The translations under genes were made by a program, and so were the position numbers. The notes below the pieces were generated by a model. The model ran no database searches. It was not told where the DNA came from and worked only from the letters and a program-made list of their open reading frames with translations. A DNA stretch of 64,000 nt, from positions 37,924-101,923 of the forward strand of contig JADHZB010001057.1 in the NCBI GenBank assembly GCA_015657535.1, written 5' to 3'. Origin of the DNA: Nephromyces sp. MM_2019 (lineage: Eukaryota; Apicomplexa; Aconoidasida; Nephromycida). Shown piece by piece: positions 60,666 to 64,000 of the stretch (position 1 is its first letter; every line of letters begins with the position of its first letter).

Positions 60666-63523
60666 ATGAAGCCCTTATTGAGTTTCCTCGTGAGCTTTGC
60701 TCTGTTGCACAAAATTTCCTCTGGTTCTGCAAACTATGAGGAAGATGTAACCTCACCAGCAGAAGCTCGGATGGAAAAAGTCCTTGCGGATCTCGACTCT
60801 GAGCAGGACGTAATATATATATATTCCCAGTCTTTAGTTGGAACAGTGTTTTTTCTTTATGCAGCGCCTTTTTTACTTGCTCAGAAATAGGTAGAAAAAA
60901 AAAGCAATGTGCCTTTTTTTTTGCAATACCTAGAATAGTTTATATATTGGTGCTCAATGGAAAATTCTGGATGTTAATGTAAGAAAAAAAGGTTTATTTG
61001 AGTCTCCTCTGCGAAAGAGCGTGGAACAGAAATTGCAGCCAATTTTTTGGACTCTTTTTAAAATGCAGTCATTCATAAATTGTCACAATTTTTTTGTGCT
61101 TTGTGCATACTTAAAATATAAAAGGTATAACCTCGTAAGCAGTAGTACAATCTCGAGATGATAGAATCTCTAAAAGATGCTATAAACTCTTAAGATGATA
61201 GAATCTCTATAAAGGTAGTATACACTCTTAAGATGATAAAATCTCAAAAAGATAATTCAGCAAAAATTGACGCCTATTTATCAGCCTCCAATCATTAGTA
61301 GAGTAAATAGGCTGGCCCGGAGCTTTATCCCTGCTTTACGTACACTAGTTACTCCCGCTTGGTAGATGTAGGTCGTAGCCATAGTCGAGCTCACTCAATT
61401 TCATTGTAAAGATGCGATTATTTGTTCTGTTGCTGTGAGGTTTTTTCTTTGTAGCATGAAGATCAAATCTTCACACGATCTCCAGTTCACTCACCTCTCT
61501 GCTTTCAAAGAGGGAAAACTAGGGTAGAAGATGTTGTGTGGGTTGACACATACTACCCGTCCGGTTTTAAGCTCAATTTACCGTCATTTTTAGTTTTTTG
61601 CCTCTATTTCATAGATTTATGGCGGAAATTCTTTAAAAAAGGACTTTTTTGAAGAATTGTGTGCAGCTTCAGCGGGAATATCTTCTCATCAAATGGTTTA
61701 TGATCATTATATATTTCGAAGTTTTTTATCAAAGTTTTCTTATTTATAAAATCAAAGATATATGGGTGACTTTTGGTGTCGTATTCAAAGATTTTGTGCT
61801 GAAATCAAAATCCTGCGGAATTGCGTATAGTAGAGCTAATTGGAGCAAACTCACGAGCTTTGTTAGAATGAGTAGCAGGAGGTTTTTTTCGCTGGAAGTA
61901 GAGAAAAATGCTGTTATTGCGGCAGAATTGGCAGGATATTTTATAATTTTAAATTTATATCCTTTAATAATTAGGTGGTGCAATATTTAATACAAAAAAG
62001 TCTTTTTCATTCATAAATACATGTCTAAGATGGAAGGTATACACTAAATAACACAAGGATATATAATTACTAGTAGGAGGACATAAATTTAAAACTAGTG
62101 AATATGTCTAATCATTAGTAGAATGACATAACTTTAAAGCTAATGAATATGCGCGATTATTACAGATATTCGTAAATTCTTCCAAATACTCCAAATTATG
62201 ATGTTCAATTTTGAAATGCTTTTTCTTAGGCAGAAAATTTTATGGAAAAATATGCAATTTTAAGCGAACTTGAGGTTCTCTCCTTTTTTGATCAATCTCA
62301 TGACCTTGTATGCTCAAATTTGAAAAGAATATCAGATATCGCGGACGTGAATGATGTCCCCACTTCTCTTGATTTCAATTTCAAATACCTGTCGACCTGT
62401 TTTTATAGTAATTGCGACATCCAGGAACCAGGAACATCAGTAATTTTGGTAAAGAAAAACGGGAAAAACTTGGTTTTTTTAGGGTTAAAATCTTAACTTG
62501 AACTGCTCATTCTTGCATACGCTCCATCACTGGACGCAGCTACTGCTTTGAGATGGATTTTCACGGATTTTTTGACTTGTTCTTTCGCTGAATTGAAGGG
62601 AATAGTCTTTTGCATTGTGAAAATCACGTTTTTGCACGTGCTTTGGTGGGTGTGAGAATGAAAATGACTTGATTAGAGCTACTGTTGAAGATATATATGT
62701 TTATGCTGGAGATTGTGTGTGTGTCTGGAATTTATTTTTTTTTATGGTTCTGTTCATTCTTTAGTAAATATTCACGCTAATACCTTGAAGAGGAAAGAAA
62801 TATACCTAGAGCTTCGTAGAGATGCTGATTTACGAACAGTATTTTCTCTAATATTGATAAATTTTTTGGTGTGTTAGCACACAATATCCCGGACAATTTG
62901 AGGGTTTTTTTCGGCAAGAAGCTCAAAATTAGGGTTTTCCAGGGTAGTTTCTGCTTTTTAGTTCGCACAGTGTGTGCTTATGCGCATAATCTCCTTTTTT
63001 AGGTGCTTAACTGTGTGGAAAATTCTGTTTCTGGTTTTTGTTTAGATTTTTGCCATTGACACTATCTTCCTGTTTTTTTCTTGAAGCGGGAAGGTATTTT
63101 GGCAAGAATTTTACTTTAGAAGAGGCTCAAAATTGGTCAAAAAGAGGGGGAAATATACATTTTTGTAATTTTTCGTTAAAAGCAGCCACAGTGTACGTAC
63201 AGTACTATTTTGTGGCTTTTCATCATTTGCTTTTTCTAATTGCACACGGTGTACGTACAGCGCTTTTTCCTAACCCTGTTTTTAGCGCACCTCTAGGAAG
63301 TTGTTGCCGGAAGCTATACTTGAAATAGTTGAGAAAACTGAAACAGAGATCGAATCAGTAGACTACGAGCGTCTTTACTACTATTTGAAGTTTGTGGTGT
63401 TGTTAGAAACGATGACACATGATCCGTTGCTCAGCTTATATGAAGAGAAGATTGGTGTCTTCTTGTTCAAATCAAAAGGTATCTCCCAGGATGTGGTGAA
63501 TAAATTGAAAGGAGTAGAGGGTT
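60666..63523 (+). CDS. Secreted or organelle-targeted protein, seven or more exons (unassigned)
   Basis: Exons that join in phase are 60666-60809, 61455-61563, 61655-61720, 61758-61897, 62230-62407, 63087-63190 and 63286-63523, about 326 aa so far. The first ATG that gives a signal peptide (MKPLLSFLVSFALLHKISSG) is used; an upstream in-frame GTG cannot start a eukaryotic gene. The chain gives a continuous hydrophilic protein with a basic central part (KSKSCGIAYSRANWSKL, RMSSRRFF) and alternating helices later (ILEIVEKTETEIESVDYERL). The exon at 61758 is the best-looking internal exon. The 62407 and 63523 donors (GTAATT, GTAAGT) were chosen because they keep the phase; other donors are possible. 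After 63523 the same frame stays open to 63633 (KLDALLSSGSEAYKI), so the gene may continue beyond the window. I recognise no domain. Confidence 0.55.
61149..61255 (+). repeat. Three-copy 37-bp tandem repeat
   Basis: The core AGATGATAGAATCTC starts at 61156, 61193 and 61231 (spacing 37-38 bp), with spacers of the type AAAAGATGCTATAAACTCTT. It lies in intron 1 of the signal-peptide gene. Confidence 0.8.
62066..62158 (+). repeat. Two-copy ~44-bp tandem repeat
   Basis: Two units of the form ATTAGTAGAATGACATAACT + TTAAAGCTAATGAATATG. The first copy is GGAGGACATAAATTTAAAAC + TAGTGAATATG. In intron 4 of the signal-peptide gene, just upstream of exon 5. Confidence 0.7.
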
Positions 63524-63633
63524 GTAAGTTAGACGCTTTGCTATCTAGCGGGTCAGAAGCATACAAGATAAGAAGCTTGTGTGCGTCTCTCCTAAGAGAA
63601 GAACGCATGTTTTTCTCCTTTAAAATAATATAA

Positions 63634-64000
63634 GAACGTGTGTGTGTGTGTCTCTCGTAGGATAAGAGAAGATCATGTCTGTTTCTTGTTATGCATCTCA
63701 CCCTTTGGATATAGGGAGGATAAGAGGAGAATTGAAGATTAGGGGGGAGCTGGGGTTGATTCCGTTGTGTTTTTGTAAAAGACTCACACACATATATTCT
63801 AAGTACTTTTTGCATAAATTTGGAGCTTGAAATGACTTTAGCTGATGTGTGTTGAAACAAATAAATTCTTGGATATGTATGTGTATAAAAACAAGTTTTT
63901 AGAGGAATCTACTGCTTTAAGTATGTTTTCGCAGTGCACCCCATTCAATTTGCTCTCTTCTTTACTTATATACCCCTCTTTCCACCCTTTTCTTGCCCCC
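63634..64000. other. Right edge, T-rich, no exon fixed
   Basis: A GT-repeat (about 63640-63651) and pyrimidine-rich DNA. It may be intron or 3' region of the preceding gene. Confidence 0.3.

Noticed and set aside
1..64000. tRNA, rRNA, CRISPR arrays, LTR or DNA transposons
   Set aside because: I looked for A/B-box-like tRNA cores, regularly spaced repeats, terminal repeats with target duplications and transposase or polymerase motifs by eye and found none; a tRNAscan-SE and RepeatMasker run would be decisive.

Overview
The window is eukaryotic nuclear DNA, AT-rich (roughly 35-40 % GC by eye). It has wide spacing between genes and genes split by spliceosomal GT-AG introns whose coding strand is T-rich. 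I see no operons, no bacterial ribosome-binding sites, no rRNA and no recognisable transposon. The gene set is a plant/fungal-type phosphate symporter, TRM10, a plant-type D-glycerate 3-kinase, a protist-type AlkB-like 2OG oxygenase and several lineage-specific proteins. With the long introns this points to a unicellular protist; an alveolate (apicomplexan or relative) is my best guess, but the sequence alone does not settle it.

Layout. 2.3-8.6 kb (minus): a five-exon gene for a coiled-coil protein of about 992 aa. 11.4-15.5 kb (plus): a three-exon phosphate:H+ symporter-family transporter with a very long central loop and a possible antisense exon in its second intron. 18.0-19.0 kb (minus): an intronless tRNA m1G9/m1A9 methyltransferase (TRM10). 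20.4-22.8 kb (plus): a tentative gene built of small exons. 24.8-26.7 kb (minus): an AlkB-like 2OG-Fe(II) oxygenase. 29.7-33.6 kb (plus): a six-exon D-glycerate 3-kinase. 33.6-43.4 kb: gene-poor, with only tentative exons. 43.5-47.0 kb (plus): an intronless ORF of 1189 aa. 49.7-56.1 kb (minus): an eight- or nine-exon secretory-pathway membrane protein with a very acidic luminal region and two C-terminal membrane helices. 60.7-63.5 kb (plus): a seven-exon (or more) gene with a signal peptide that may run off the right edge.

Exon chains were built by requiring GT-AG borders and compatible codon phase at every junction. For the transporter, oxygenase and kinase, remembered family motifs also continue across most junctions. 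The genes do not form an obvious pathway: tRNA modification, nucleic-acid or protein oxidation, phosphate uptake, glycerate salvage and secretion sit side by side, as is usual in such genomes. I found no convincing new defence, mobile or biosynthetic system. The most original material is the two unassigned secretory-pathway genes, the large intronless ORF, a C(UUCG)G hairpin locus at 10.8 kb, and splice-site structures involving tandem repeats.
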